From: Streptomyces kaniharaensis
GTDB taxonomy: Bacteria; Actinomycetota; Actinomycetes; Streptomycetales; Streptomycetaceae
Direction: 5' to 3'
DNA length: 64,000 nucleotides
Assembly (NCBI RefSeq): GCF_009569385.1
Contig: NZ_WBOF01000001.1
Coordinates: 1,488,001-1,552,000, forward strand
The translations under genes were made by a program, and so were the position numbers. The first letter of the stretch is position 1; each line of letters begins with the position of its first letter. The notes under the pieces are model-generated. The model ran no database searches. It was not told the DNA's origin and was given only the letters and a program-made list of their open reading frames with translations. This document shows, one piece after another, positions 1-8,320 of the stretch.

Positions 1-2
1 AG

Positions 3-881
3 ATCCGCCGCAACCGCACCGAGGGCACTCGCGGGCAGTGGCACTACCGTCCGCACGCCGCCCAGGCCAGGGCGGACGCTCGCCGGCCCCGCCCCAAGGC
101 CCGCAAGATCACCGAGAACCCCGAGCTGCACGCCGCCGTCCAGGCGATGCTGGACGAGCAGTGGAGCCCGGAGCAGATCTGCCACGCTCTACGTCGACAG
201 TTCCCCGACCGGCCGGAGATGCACGTGGTCCACGAGACCGTCTACCAGGCGCTCTACGTCCAGGGCCGCGGCGAGCTGCGGCGCGAGCTCGCCGGTGCCC
301 TGCGCTCAGGCCGGGCCCGCCGCAGGCCCCAGCGGCAGGCCAACTGCCGGCGTTCCCGCTTCACCGACCCGATGGTCATGATCAGCGAGCGCCCCGCCGA
401 GGCCGAGGACCGGGCCGTCCCCGGCCACTGGGAGGGCGATCTGATCCTCGGCAAGGAGCACAAGTCCGCGATCGGCACCCTGGTCGAGCGTTCGACCCGC
501 TACGTGATGCTGCTGCACCTGCCCGGCGACCACACCGCCGAGACCGTCCGCGACGCCCTAGTGGCCACCGCCCGGACACTCCCGGTCCAGCTGAAGCGGT
601 CCCTGACCTGGGACCAGGGCAGCGAGATGGCCAGGCACGCGGAGTTCAGCCTGGCCACCGACATCCCGGTCTACTTCTGCGACCCGGCCAGTCCCTGGCA
701 GCGCGGCTCCAACGAGAACACGAACGGCCTGCTGCGGCAGTACTTCCCCAAGGGCACCGACCTGTCGGTCCACACGCCCGAGCACCTGGCCGCCGTCGCC
801 GACCAGCTCAACCGCCGCCCACGCAAAACGCTCGGCTGGGAAACCCCAGCCGAGCGTCTGGCTAAACTCCTCGCGGCCTAG
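3..881 (+). CDS. IS30-family transposase, 5' end outside window
   Basis: DDE transposase of an IS30-family insertion sequence; it cuts and joins the element ends. The reading frame is open from base 3 to the TAG at 879-881, so the N-terminal HTH start lies before the window. Visible family features: the IS30 core reading GHWEGDLILGKEHKSAIGTL (first catalytic Asp in EGDLI), TWDQGSEMA (second Asp), and SPWQRGSNENTNGLLRQYFP carrying the conserved N-E-N-x-N-G-L block with the catalytic Glu. It ends with the usual RPRKTLGWETPAE motif. An ATG at 147 is internal, not the true start. The gene looks intact as far as it can be seen, so the element may be active. Confidence 0.95.
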   Translation: MRRNRTEGTRGQWHYRPHAAQARADARRPRPKARKITENPELHAAVQAMLDEQWSPEQICHALRRQFPDRPEMHVVHETVYQALYVQGRGELRRELAGALRSGRARRRPQRQANCRRSRFTDPMVMISERPAEAEDRAVPGHWEGDLILGKEHKSAIGTLVERSTRYVMLLHLPGDHTAETVRDALVATARTLPVQLKRSLTWDQGSEMARHAEFSLATDIPVYFCDPASPWQRGSNENTNGLLRQYFPKGTDLSVHTPEHLAAVADQLNRRPRKTLGWETPAERLAKLLAA

Positions 882-892
882 ACAACCGACCA

Positions 893-920
893 CGTGTTGC
901 AACGACCACTAGAAACCGCC
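893..920. mobile_element. Probable right terminal inverted repeat of the IS30 element
   Basis: Eleven bases after the transposase stop lies GTGTTGCAACGACCAC followed by TAGAAACCGCC. This matches my memory of the ends of actinomycete IS30 elements (TGTTGCAACGACC type). The left end is outside the window, so pairing and target duplication cannot be tested. Element DNA should stop near 920, before the alcohol dehydrogenase gene. Confidence 0.6.
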
Positions 921-986
921 CTGCGCGTGCGGGCCCTTCGTCGGCCCGGCCCAGTGGCCCGGCGGCCAGCAGATCAACCAAGTGGC

Positions 987-2075
987 TCAGCCCAGGGTGA
1001 CGACCGTCCGCAGCGCCTCGCCGCTGCGCATCTGCGCGATCGCCTCGTTCACGTCCGCCAGCCCCACCCGGTGCGTGACCATGCCGTCCAGGTCGATCCG
1101 CCCGGCCCGCCACAGGTCCACGACCAGCGCGACCGTGGACGCCACCGGCGCCCCGCCGTACAGCGAGGGCAGCAGGCGCTTCTCGTTGAAGAAGAGCTCG
1201 CCCATGGAGAACTGCACCGGGTCGTCCTGTGCCCCGGCGCCGATCACGACCACCGCGCCACCGCGCCGCGCCGCGTCGTACCCGGCCCGCACGGTCGCCG
1301 CCCGACCGACCGCCTCGAAGACGTAGTCGAACCCGCCGCCGGGCAGGCCCTTCGCTGCGGCCTTCAGCTCCTCCGGAGCGATCGCGTCGGTCGCGCCGAA
1401 GGCCAGCGCCCGCTCCCGCCGCGACACCACCGGGTCGACCACGGTGATCCGGCCCGCCCCGCACGCCCGGGCGCCCTGCACGGTCGCGACCCCGACGCCG
1501 CCCGCGCCGATCACCGCCACCGACGCGCCGGGCTCCACCCGCGCGGTGTTGACGGCTGCGCCGACGCCGGTGGTCACCCCGCAGCCGATCAGCGCGGCGG
1601 CCTCGTACGGCAGGTCGGCGGGCACCTTGATCACGGCGTCGGCGGCGACCACCACCTCCTCGGCGAACGCCCCCGTGCCGTAGAACCCGGACGCCTCCAC
1701 CGCGGCGCCGCCCTCCTCGAACCGGAACGCGGGCGCGCCGAGCCGGCGCAGGCTCGCGACGCACAGGTGGCCGCGGCCCCGCTCGCAGTGCGCGCAGCCG
1801 CCGCAGGGCGCCATCCAGCAGAGCACCACCCGGTCCCCCGGCGTGACACCCCGCACCCCCTCGCCGACCTCCACGACGTCGCCCGCGCCCTCGTGCCCGG
1901 GCACGAACGGCGCCGGCTGCGGCAGCACGCCGCTCATCGCCGAGAGATCGGAGTGGCACAGGCTCGCGGCCCGCATCCGCACCCTGACCATGCCGGGCCC
2001 GAACCCGACCGCCGTCACGTCCTCCCGGACGTCGAGCGTGTCCTGGCCGGTCTTGTGCAGGACGGCTGCGCGCAT
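987..2075 (-). CDS. Zinc-dependent medium-chain alcohol dehydrogenase
   Basis: A 362-residue MDR-family oxidoreductase that should oxidise an alcohol with NAD(P)+ in the cytoplasm. Visible: catalytic zinc site SLCHSDLS and GHEGAG (about residues 38-65); structural zinc cysteines in CGGCAHCERGRGHLC; Rossmann motif GAGGVG near residue 190. Length is normal for the family. The ATG at 2075 follows a weak ribosome site. It stands alone, reading toward the IS30 end. Its upstream region holds a perfect KstR-type palindrome (2141-2156), and a KstR-like repressor gene lies 8 kb away, so a role in sterol or lipid-derived alcohol oxidation is possible but is inference. Exact substrate unknown. Confidence 0.9.
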   Translation of the reverse strand: MRAAVLHKTGQDTLDVREDVTAVGFGPGMVRVRMRAASLCHSDLSAMSGVLPQPAPFVPGHEGAGDVVEVGEGVRGVTPGDRVVLCWMAPCGGCAHCERGRGHLCVASLRRLGAPAFRFEEGGAAVEASGFYGTGAFAEEVVVAADAVIKVPADLPYEAAALIGCGVTTGVGAAVNTARVEPGASVAVIGAGGVGVATVQGARACGAGRITVVDPVVSRRERALAFGATDAIAPEELKAAAKGLPGGGFDYVFEAVGRAATVRAGYDAARRGGAVVVIGAGAQDDPVQFSMGELFFNEKRLLPSLYGGAPVASTVALVVDLWRAGRIDLDGMVTHRVGLADVNEAIAQMRSGEALRTVVTLG

Positions 2076-2140
2076 GGGCTGCTCCCGGTGTGCCTCGGAT
2101 CCACGGTCGCGCCGATTCTGGCACGCCGGCCGGAGCGTGA

Positions 2141-2156
2141 CTGGAACACGTTCCAG
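2141..2156. promoter_or_regulatory. KstR-type operator palindrome
   Basis: CTGGAACACGTTCCAG: perfect 7-bp arms around a 2-bp spacer. It fits the published KstR consensus TnnAACnnGTTnnA at every fixed base. It lies 65 bases upstream of the dehydrogenase start and 104 upstream of the divergent methyltransferase, where it could repress either. Confidence 0.65.
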
Positions 2157-2260
2157 AACAAGGGGGGTGGCCGGGCCGGGCGTACCGTCGAGTAGGGTCC
2201 GTTCGACGCAGCACCCCCATCGTCAGCCCCATCGTCACCCCCATCGCGAGGAGCAGCCCT

Positions 2261-2920
2261 ATGTCCGATCTGCTGGAGAGCGCCCGTCCGGCGGACGAGG
2301 TGGTGGCGGCGTTCGAGGCGGCGACCGGATTCATGCCGGTGGACGAGGGGCTGGCGCTGTACGCGGCCGCGGTGACGGCGGCACGGCGGACCGGGCTGCC
2401 GGTACTGGAGATCGGGACGTACTGCGGCCGGTCGGCGATCCTGCTGGCGGCGGCGGCCCGGGAGGCGGGGACGGTCGCGCTGACGGTGGACCACCACCGG
2501 GGTTCGGAGGAGCAGCAGCCGGGGTGGGAGTACCACGACCCGACGCTGGTGGATCACGAGGTCGGGCTGATGGACACGCTGCCGCGGTTCCGCCGGACGC
2601 TGCACGCGGCAGGGCTGGAGGAGCACGTGGTGGCGCTGGTCGGGCGTTCGCCGCGGATCGCCGCGCTGTGGGGACGTCCGCTGGGCCTGGTGTTCGTCGA
2701 CGGCGGGCACACCGACGAGCACGCGACCGGGGACTACGAGGGCTGGGTGCCGCACCTGGCGCCGGAGGGCCTGCTGGTGGTGCACGACGTGTTCCCGGAT
2801 CCGGCGGACGGCGGTCAGGCCCCGTACCGGGTGTACCTGCGGGCGCTGGCGGAGGGCTTCGAGGAGGTCTCGGTGACGGGATCGCTGCGTGTGCTGCGCC
2901 GTCGCGCGCCGATGCTCTAA
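2261..2920 (+). CDS. Class I SAM-dependent methyltransferase (Methyltransf_24 type)
   Basis: 219 residues. The SAM-binding region shows as VLEIGTYCGRSAILLAAAA (about residues 47-65). An acidic ligand follows in LTVDHHRGSEEQQPGWEYHD, then LVFVDGGHTDEHATGDYEGW, the D-G-x-H pattern typical of this subfamily of class I methyltransferases, and VVHDVF. No substrate domain is recognisable. ATG at 2261 is preceded by GAGGAGCAGCC, a good ribosome site. It is followed after 93 bases by an unrelated proline-rich membrane protein, so it may be monocistronic or the first gene of a loose rightward run ending at 6232. Its divergent partner is the alcohol dehydrogenase; no functional link is evident. Confidence 0.8.
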   Translation: MSDLLESARPADEVVAAFEAATGFMPVDEGLALYAAAVTAARRTGLPVLEIGTYCGRSAILLAAAAREAGTVALTVDHHRGSEEQQPGWEYHDPTLVDHEVGLMDTLPRFRRTLHAAGLEEHVVALVGRSPRIAALWGRPLGLVFVDGGHTDEHATGDYEGWVPHLAPEGLLVVHDVFPDPADGGQAPYRVYLRALAEGFEEVSVTGSLRVLRRRAPML

Positions 2921-3013
2921 CGTCGTGCCGGGGCTGTCGGGCGGGGGTTCGAAGGGTACGGTGTCCGCGCAGCACCAGGCAGAGCATCGGCGGACGGTGG
3001 GGGCTTGCGGCAC

Positions 3014-4180
3014 ATGACGGACCAGCACGACACCGCTCCGGCGGTCTGGGATCCCACCGCGCGCGGCGGCGCCGGCGGCTGGGTGCGCGGGCAGCGCCAG
3101 CCCGACGCCGACGCCCGGGCCTCCGCTCCGCAGCCGCCCCCCGCCTCGCCCGTCGCCCCGCCGCCCGCACCGGGCGAGGTCGGAGACCAGGGCCCGCTGC
3201 TGGGCGCCCGCCCGTACCTGGCGACCGCCCCGGGCTTCGACGCCCCGACCGCGCCCGCCTTCCCGCAGGTCGCTCCCCAGCCGCCGCCCGCTCCGCCGAC
3301 GGTGCCACCGCCCGCCCCGCCCGCGTCGCCGTTCCCCGCCCATGCCACCGCGCAGGCGCCCGGGCCGGGCTACCAGTACCCGCCGCAGCCCCCGTACCCG
3401 GCCCAGCCGGACTACCCGACCGGCTACGAGGACCTGGACGACGACCAGGACCGCTCGAACAACCGCAAGGCGCCGCTGCTGATCGGTTTCGCCCTCCTCA
3501 TGGTGCTGGCGATCGGCGGCGGTCTGCTGATGGCCGTCAAGGACGACGACAAGAAGGACCAGGCCGCACCCGCCCCGCCCGCGGCCACCACGGCGGCGGC
3601 CCCGTCCGGGAACCCGCAGCCGGCCCCGGCGCCCACCGGTTCGGCCGCCGCGCCGAGCGCCACCTCGCCCGACCCGGCGTCGGCGGGCGCAGGAGCCAGC
3701 CCGACCGCCACCGCCGGGCCGGGCGCCAAGACGCAGGCGGCGGCCCTGGACGAACTGCTCACCCAGGGCGAGAACGCGAAGGCCCCGATCGGCAGCGCGG
3801 TCGCGAAGGTGAGCAGCTGCCCGGCGAAGACCGACATCGACAGCGCGGCGCAGGTCTTCGACAACGGCGCCAAGCAGCGCGACGAACTCCTGCGCAAGCT
3901 CTCCGCCCTGACCACCACGGACGTGCCGGGCGGCGCGGACGCCGTCCAGTCGCTGAAGTCCGCGTGGCAGTTGTCGGCGGACATCGACCGGGCGTACGCG
4001 GCCTGGGCGCGTGCCGTCGCCACCCAGGGCTGCTCCGGCAGGGCCCCGACCACCCCGGACAAGAAGCACGCGGACGAGCTCAACCCGCAGGCGACCCAGG
4101 CGAAGACGGACTTCGTCGGCAAGTGGAAGCCGATCGCCGACGCGTTCGGTCTCACCCCGCGGACCCAGGACAGGATCTGA
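3014..4180 (+). CDS. Pro-rich single-pass membrane protein, function unknown
   Basis: 388 residues. About 130 N-terminal cytoplasmic residues are rich in Pro and Gln, then comes one TM helix (PLLIGFALLMVLAIGGGLLMAV, about residues 154-175), an Ala/Pro/Ser linker, and a folded extracellular C-terminal domain of about 150 residues with two Cys (SSCPAKTD and TQGCSG) that could form a disulfide. The ATG at 3014 (MTDQHD) is chosen because GGTGGGGG lies 10 bases ahead; the upstream TTG at 3005 would sit on the ribosome site. The next gene, a secreted amidase, starts 8 bases after the stop, so the two are probably co-transcribed and the protein may act in cell-wall turnover (inference). Family unrecognised. 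Confidence 0.75.
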   Translation: MTDQHDTAPAVWDPTARGGAGGWVRGQRQPDADARASAPQPPPASPVAPPPAPGEVGDQGPLLGARPYLATAPGFDAPTAPAFPQVAPQPPPAPPTVPPPAPPASPFPAHATAQAPGPGYQYPPQPPYPAQPDYPTGYEDLDDDQDRSNNRKAPLLIGFALLMVLAIGGGLLMAVKDDDKKDQAAPAPPAATTAAAPSGNPQPAPAPTGSAAAPSATSPDPASAGAGASPTATAGPGAKTQAAALDELLTQGENAKAPIGSAVAKVSSCPAKTDIDSAAQVFDNGAKQRDELLRKLSALTTTDVPGGADAVQSLKSAWQLSADIDRAYAAWARAVATQGCSGRAPTTPDKKHADELNPQATQAKTDFVGKWKPIADAFGLTPRTQDRI

Positions 4181-4187
4181 ACCACCC

Positions 4188-5162
4188 GTGACCGTCCCGA
4201 CGAACCGACCGCCCCGCCGTTCCACCCTGCTGCGCGTCACCACGGTGGTGGGCGCGGCCGTGCCGCTCTGCACGGCCGGCTGGCTGGGCTGGCAGGCCGT
4301 CAGCGGTGGCACCCCGGCGGGCTCCTCGGCCGCCGCCACCACAGCTGCCACCGCCGCAACCGCAACGGCCCAGCCCACGCCGGCCCAGCCCGAAGCGGCC
4401 CCGCAGTCCACGGCAGCCACCGCCGCCCCCGCGCCCACCCCGGCCCCGACGCCCGACACCACCCCCACCGGGCCCGCCTCCCCCGCCGCCCTCACCGGCC
4501 GCACGATCCTGCTCGACCCCGGCCACAACCCCGGCAACTTCTCGCACGCCACCGAGATCAACCGCCAGGTCGACATCGGCAACGCCCGCAAGGAGTGCGA
4601 CACCACCGGCACCGAGACCAACTCCGGCTACACCGAGGCCGAGTACACCCTGGACGTCACCCGCCGGGCCCGCGCGATCCTGGCCGCCCGCGGCGCCAGC
4701 GTCGTGCTCGTCCAGGACGGCGACCGCCCCTGGGGCCCGTGCATCGACGAGCGCGCCAAGGCCGCCGCCGACGCCCACGCCGACGTGGCGCTCTCGGTGC
4801 ACGGCGACGGCGGGCCGGCGAGCGGCAGCGGGTTCCACGTGATCCTGCCCGCCCGCGTGGTCGCCGGGAAGGCGGACAACTCGGCGATCGTCGAACCGTC
4901 GCGCCGGCTCGGCCTGCTGCTGCGCGAGCAGTTCCATGCCGCCACCGGCGAACCGTACGCCGACTACACGGCGAACGACGGCCTGGACACCCGCTCCGAC
5001 CTGGGCGGCCTCAACCTCTCCACGGTCCCCAAGGTGTTCATCGAGTGCGGTAACATGCGCAACCCGACGGACGCGAAACGGATGACGGACCCTCAGTGGC
5101 GGCAGCAGGCCGCCCAGGGGATCGCCGACGCGCTGACGGCGTTTCTGACCACGCGGGGCTGA
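4188..5162 (+). CDS. N-acetylmuramoyl-L-alanine amidase, Amidase_3 family, membrane-anchored or secreted
   Basis: Cleaves the bond between MurNAc and the stem peptide of peptidoglycan. 324 residues: a short basic N-terminus, one hydrophobic segment (VVGAAVPLCTAGWLGW), a long Ala/Thr/Pro linker, then Amidase_3 from about residue 105. Zinc and catalytic residues are visible: His in LLDPGHNPG, Glu in GYTEAEYTLD, His in LSVHGDGG, and catalytic Glu in VFIECGNMRN. An insert with KECDTTGTE precedes the Glu ligand. The GTG at 4188 is chosen because it sits 8 bases after the preceding stop; the open frame running further upstream overlaps the previous gene and encodes no family sequence. Likely role: cell separation or wall remodelling. 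Confidence 0.92.
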   Translation: MTVPTNRPPRRSTLLRVTTVVGAAVPLCTAGWLGWQAVSGGTPAGSSAAATTAATAATATAQPTPAQPEAAPQSTAATAAPAPTPAPTPDTTPTGPASPAALTGRTILLDPGHNPGNFSHATEINRQVDIGNARKECDTTGTETNSGYTEAEYTLDVTRRARAILAARGASVVLVQDGDRPWGPCIDERAKAAADAHADVALSVHGDGGPASGSGFHVILPARVVAGKADNSAIVEPSRRLGLLLREQFHAATGEPYADYTANDGLDTRSDLGGLNLSTVPKVFIECGNMRNPTDAKRMTDPQWRQQAAQGIADALTAFLTTRG

Positions 5163-5332
5163 CGTCCGGCGACGACGGGCTGCGCCGTTTGCAACGACTT
5201 CGCCCCATTCCCGGTCCCGCCGTGCACCGGCAGGGCGGTTGGCCCTAGGCTTCTGGTCCGTTCGGGGGTTCTCGGCCGGTCGGTCCGACCGGACGAACCA
5301 CCGTCCACGACACGTCAACGAGGGGAACGTAA

Positions 5333-6232
5333 GTGAATCTGCGCGCTCTCACCAGGGGAGACGCCGCCGTCGCAGGCGCGGCCGTCCTGCTCTTCATCGC
5401 CTCCTTCCTGCCCTACTGGACCGTGAGCTGCGCCGGGGCGTACTGCGCGGGCCTCAACACCTCGCAGAACGCGTGGAGCACCGAGCTGTTCCCCATCCTG
5501 CCCTCCATCTACCTGCTGGGCATCGCCGCCGCCGCACTGATCCTGGTGCAGCGGTTCCAGGGCCCGGCCGCGACCAACCGCCAGGTGCTCGGCCTGCGGC
5601 TGGACCAGTGGGGCGTCGCGTTCGCGGTCTGCGCGCTGTGGACCTCGATCTGGGCGCTGGGCGGCGGCTACTCGGGCCCCAACGTCGGCCACGGCTTCGG
5701 CGCCTGGCTGGGCTTCATCTCGCTGATCGTGCTCGCCGGCGCGGCCGCGGCCGGCCCGCTGGTGCCCGCGCTGAAGGCGCCGCTGGTGACCGACCGTCCG
5801 GCCGTCCCGTACCAGGGCGGCTACCCGATGCCCGGCCAGCCCGGCCAGCCGGGTGCGCCCGGCCAGTACGGCTACCCGGCGCCGGGTCAGGACCCGAACC
5901 AGGCCGCGGCGTACGGCGCCCAGCAGGGCGGCTACGGCTACCCGGCCCCCGGCCAGCCCGGCCCGCAGGACGTCGCCGCCGCGGCTGCGCAGCCGACCCC
6001 GGCTCCGGCCCCGCGGCCGGGCCCGGCGGCCGACTTCGCGCCGTTCTGGTTCGCCGTCCCGTCCCCGCGTCCGCTGGCGTCGAAGGACAACCCGGCCGGC
6101 GCGCCGGTCGGTGAGCTGGTCCCCGGCACCTGGTACCTGGCGGTCGAGCAGCGCGGTGCCGCGCTGGTCGCCCAGCTCCAGGACGGCACCCAGGGCGTGC
6201 TCAACGACACGTCGGGCCTCCAGCGCGGCTGA
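5333..6232 (+). CDS. Four-TM membrane protein with Gly/Pro/Tyr-rich tail (DUF5336-like)
   Basis: 299 residues. Four hydrophobic helices fall at about residues 10-28, 52-72, 92-108 and 124-146. A GYGYPAPGQ-type Pro/Gly/Tyr repeat region (about 160-225) follows, then a C-terminal unit FAPFWFAVPSPRPL...GTWYLAVEQRG that recurs in actinomycete membrane proteins. The first loop has two Cys (VSCAGAYCAG). GTG at 5333 has GAGGGGA 7 bases upstream. It is monocistronic and ends at a strong hairpin (6246-6280). In the preceding 170 bases a TAGGCT-like -10 lies in the stretch TTGGCCCTAGGCTTC. The TM layout recalls DUF5336 proteins; function unknown. Confidence 0.75.
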   Translation: MNLRALTRGDAAVAGAAVLLFIASFLPYWTVSCAGAYCAGLNTSQNAWSTELFPILPSIYLLGIAAAALILVQRFQGPAATNRQVLGLRLDQWGVAFAVCALWTSIWALGGGYSGPNVGHGFGAWLGFISLIVLAGAAAAGPLVPALKAPLVTDRPAVPYQGGYPMPGQPGQPGAPGQYGYPAPGQDPNQAAAYGAQQGGYGYPAPGQPGPQDVAAAAAQPTPAPAPRPGPAADFAPFWFAVPSPRPLASKDNPAGAPVGELVPGTWYLAVEQRGAALVAQLQDGTQGVLNDTSGLQRG

Positions 6233-6245
6233 CGCCCACGCAGCG

Positions 6246-6280
6246 ACAAGGGGCGGGACCGGATCGGTCCCGCCCCTTGT
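6246..6280. terminator. Bidirectional rho-independent-type hairpin
   Basis: Perfect 15-bp stem (ACAAGGGGCGGGACC with its complement) and a 5-base loop GGATC. It sits between the convergent DUF5336-like gene (stop 6232) and the toroid gene (stop 6328). There is no long U-tract, as usual in actinomycetes. Confidence 0.85.
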
Positions 6281-6327
6281 TCATGCCCGCTGAAAGATGC
6301 CCGCTGAGGAATGCCCGCCGAAGGACC

Positions 6328-7389
6328 TCAGCAGCAGTCCTGGACGACCAGCCCCTCCGGCAGGTCGTCCCCGCTGAACACCGCGACCGTCGCCGGGTCG
6401 CCGCCGAGCGCGGCCACGGCGAGCAGCAGCGCGCCGGCCGTCCAGGTGGTGCGCTCCTCGGGCCAGATCGCGTCGTCCTCGAAGACGTACCCGGTCCAGT
6501 ACGAGCCGTCGTCGTGCCGCAGGTGCTTCTGGATCCAGCGCAGGATGTCCACCGCGCGGTCGGACTCGCCGATCGCCCAGAGCGCCAGGGCCAGTTCGGC
6601 GCTCTCGCCGCCGGTCACCCACGGGCGGTCGCTGACGCAGCGCACGCCGAGGCCGGGGACGACGAAGCGGTCCCAGTCGCGCTCGATCCGGGCCAGCGCC
6701 GCCTTGCCGCGCAGCGCGGTGCCGAGCACCGGGTAGTACCAGTCCATCGAATAGCGGTCCTTGTCGAGGAACCGCTCGGGGTGGTGGGCCACGGCGTGCC
6801 CCAGCCGGCCGGCCGCGAGCTCCCAGTCGGGCTGCGGCTCCTCCAGGTACGCGGCGATGGCCAGGCCGCAGCGCAGTGCGTGCAGGATGCTGGACGAGCC
6901 GGTGAGCAGCGCCTCGTCGGTGGCGGTGCCGTCCTCGTCGAGGCGCCAGGCGATCGGGCCGCCGGGCAGCCGCAGGCCGACGATGAAGTCCAGTGCGCGC
7001 CGGACGACCGGCCAGATCCACTCCAGGAAGGTGTCGTCGCCGGTGCTGAGGTGGTGGTGCCAGACCCCGACGGCGACGTAGGCGCAGAAGTTGGTCTCCT
7101 TGGCCCGGTCGGTGACCTCGCCGTCGACGTAGGCGGCGTACCAGGAGCCGTCCGGGTTCTGGTGGGCGGCGAGCCAGCGGTAGGCGGCCTCGGCGGCGGC
7201 GTGCTCGCCGGCGGTGTCGAGGGCCATCGCGGCCTCGGTGTGGTCCCACGGGTCGAGGTGGTGGCCGGTGAACCACGGTATGGCGCCGTCGGGCCGCTGC
7301 TCGGCGAGGATGCTGCGGACGGTGCCGGCGGCCTGCTCGGCGTCGAGCACCCCGTCGAGCAGCAGCACCTCGGGGACGGCGGCGGTCAT
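6328..7389 (-). CDS. Alpha/alpha-toroid (prenyltransferase / squalene-cyclase-like) protein
   Basis: 353 residues. Helical repeats with W-D-H-T-E-A, NPDGSWYAAYVDG, PWVTGGESAELALALWAIG and DDGSYWTGYVFEDDAIWPEE belong to the six-hairpin toroid fold shared by prenyltransferase beta subunits, terpene cyclases and some GH families. The DxDD motif of squalene cyclases is absent, so cyclase chemistry is unlikely. A glycosidase-like or binding role is equally possible. The ATG at 7389 overlaps the methyltransferase stop as ATGA, showing translational coupling. It ends in a Cys-Cys pair. Third gene of the leftward glycosyltransferase-methyltransferase-toroid operon. Confidence 0.75.
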   Translation of the reverse strand: MTAAVPEVLLLDGVLDAEQAAGTVRSILAEQRPDGAIPWFTGHHLDPWDHTEAAMALDTAGEHAAAEAAYRWLAAHQNPDGSWYAAYVDGEVTDRAKETNFCAYVAVGVWHHHLSTGDDTFLEWIWPVVRRALDFIVGLRLPGGPIAWRLDEDGTATDEALLTGSSSILHALRCGLAIAAYLEEPQPDWELAAGRLGHAVAHHPERFLDKDRYSMDWYYPVLGTALRGKAALARIERDWDRFVVPGLGVRCVSDRPWVTGGESAELALALWAIGESDRAVDILRWIQKHLRHDDGSYWTGYVFEDDAIWPEERTTWTAGALLLAVAALGGDPATVAVFSGDDLPEGLVVQDCC

Positions 7390-8135
7390 GCGCCGGCCTG
7401 CCGGGGCTCGGCGCGGTTCGGCTTCGAGGCGTACGCGACGAAGCTCTTGCCGATGACCGGGTTGAGCGCCTTCTCGGCGGCCTTGGTGAGCGTGCTGATC
7501 ACCGGGGTGCCGACGATGTCCCAGACCAGCAGCTTGTGGTAGGCCTTGACCGGCAGCGCCTTGTCGTTGTCCACGCCGACCGCGCACTTGATCCACCAGT
7601 ACGGCGAGTGCAGCGCGTGCGCGTGGTGGGTGCCGTACGGCTCCAGGCCGGCGTCCTTGAGCTTGCCGAGCAGTTCGTCGCCGCGGTAGATCCGGATATG
7701 GCCGCCCTCGACCTCGTGGTACTCGTCGGAGAGGGCCCAGCAGATCTTCTCGGGCAGCCAGCGCGGCACGGTGACGGCGAGCAGGCCGCCCGGCTTGAGG
7801 ACGCGGAACATCTCGTTGAGCACGCCCTTGTCGTCGGGTATGTGCTCCATCACCTCGGAGATGATGATCTTGTCGAAGTACTCGTCCTCGAACGGCAGGG
7901 CCAGCGCGTTGCCCTCCATCGCGACCGCCGACGCGCCCTCGGGGGCCTCACCGGCCTGCTCCATCGCGGCGAACCACTTCTGGACCTCGGCGATCTCCTC
8001 GGCGTTCTGGTCGAGGGCGATCACGTTGGCGCCGCGGCGGTAGCACTCGAACGCGTGCCGGCCCCCGCCGCAGCCCAGGTCGAGCACCCGGTCGCCGGGG
8101 GCGAGCGGGAAGCGCGAGAAATCGACGGTCAGCAC
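7386..8135 (-). CDS. Class I SAM-dependent methyltransferase (Methyltransf_11 type)
   Basis: 249 residues. Motif I VLDLGCGGGRHAFECYRRG (about residues 17-36), acidic ligand in VIALDQN, motif II/III region EYFDKIIISEVMEHIPDDKGVLNEMFRVLKPGGLLAVTVP. It is close to UbiE/Methyltransf_11 proteins but with a long C-terminal half of its own (HHAHALHSPYWWIKC). Its stop is shared with the toroid protein start (ATGA). It lies 185 bases downstream of the glycosyltransferase gene; that gap holds a tandem repeat (8230-8315). Together with its neighbours it may modify a glycolipid or surface sugar; this is inference. Confidence 0.85.
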   Translation of the reverse strand: MLTVDFSRFPLAPGDRVLDLGCGGGRHAFECYRRGANVIALDQNAEEIAEVQKWFAAMEQAGEAPEGASAVAMEGNALALPFEDEYFDKIIISEVMEHIPDDKGVLNEMFRVLKPGGLLAVTVPRWLPEKICWALSDEYHEVEGGHIRIYRGDELLGKLKDAGLEPYGTHHAHALHSPYWWIKCAVGVDNDKALPVKAYHKLLVWDIVGTPVISTLTKAAEKALNPVIGKSFVAYASKPNRAEPRQAGA

Positions 8136-8229
8136 TGCAGAGCTCCCATTCCTTTGCTACCGAGCATTCTTGACGCCTCATCAGATCGGTCCGGCGTCGT
8201 GGCGGGCGGCCGAGGCGACTCGGGGCACG

Positions 8230-8315
8230 TCCGGGTGGTTCAGAGTCCGGGTGGTTCGGTTCCGGGTGGTTCGGAGTCCGGGCCGTTCGGTTCCGGGTGG
8301 TTCGGGGCGTGTCCG
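8230..8315. repeat. Degenerate tandem repeat, unit about 15-16 bp
   Basis: Five copies of TCCGGGTGGTTCGG-like units (starts near 8230, 8246, 8261, 8277, 8292) with a decayed sixth copy. It begins close to the glycosyltransferase stop (8321), inside the operon gap. Confidence 0.9.
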
Positions 8316-8320
8316 GAGGT

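Noticed and set aside
4011..4187. Extended N-terminus of the amidase
   Set aside because: The frame is open, but the sequence is Arg/Pro shadow of the preceding gene; GTG 4188 gives a normal signal anchor.
2015..4621. 868-codon minus-strand open frame
   Set aside because: It lies opposite the methyltransferase, membrane protein and amidase genes, reads as low-complexity Arg/Gly/Ala, and has no family motif; an antisense shadow of GC-rich coding DNA.
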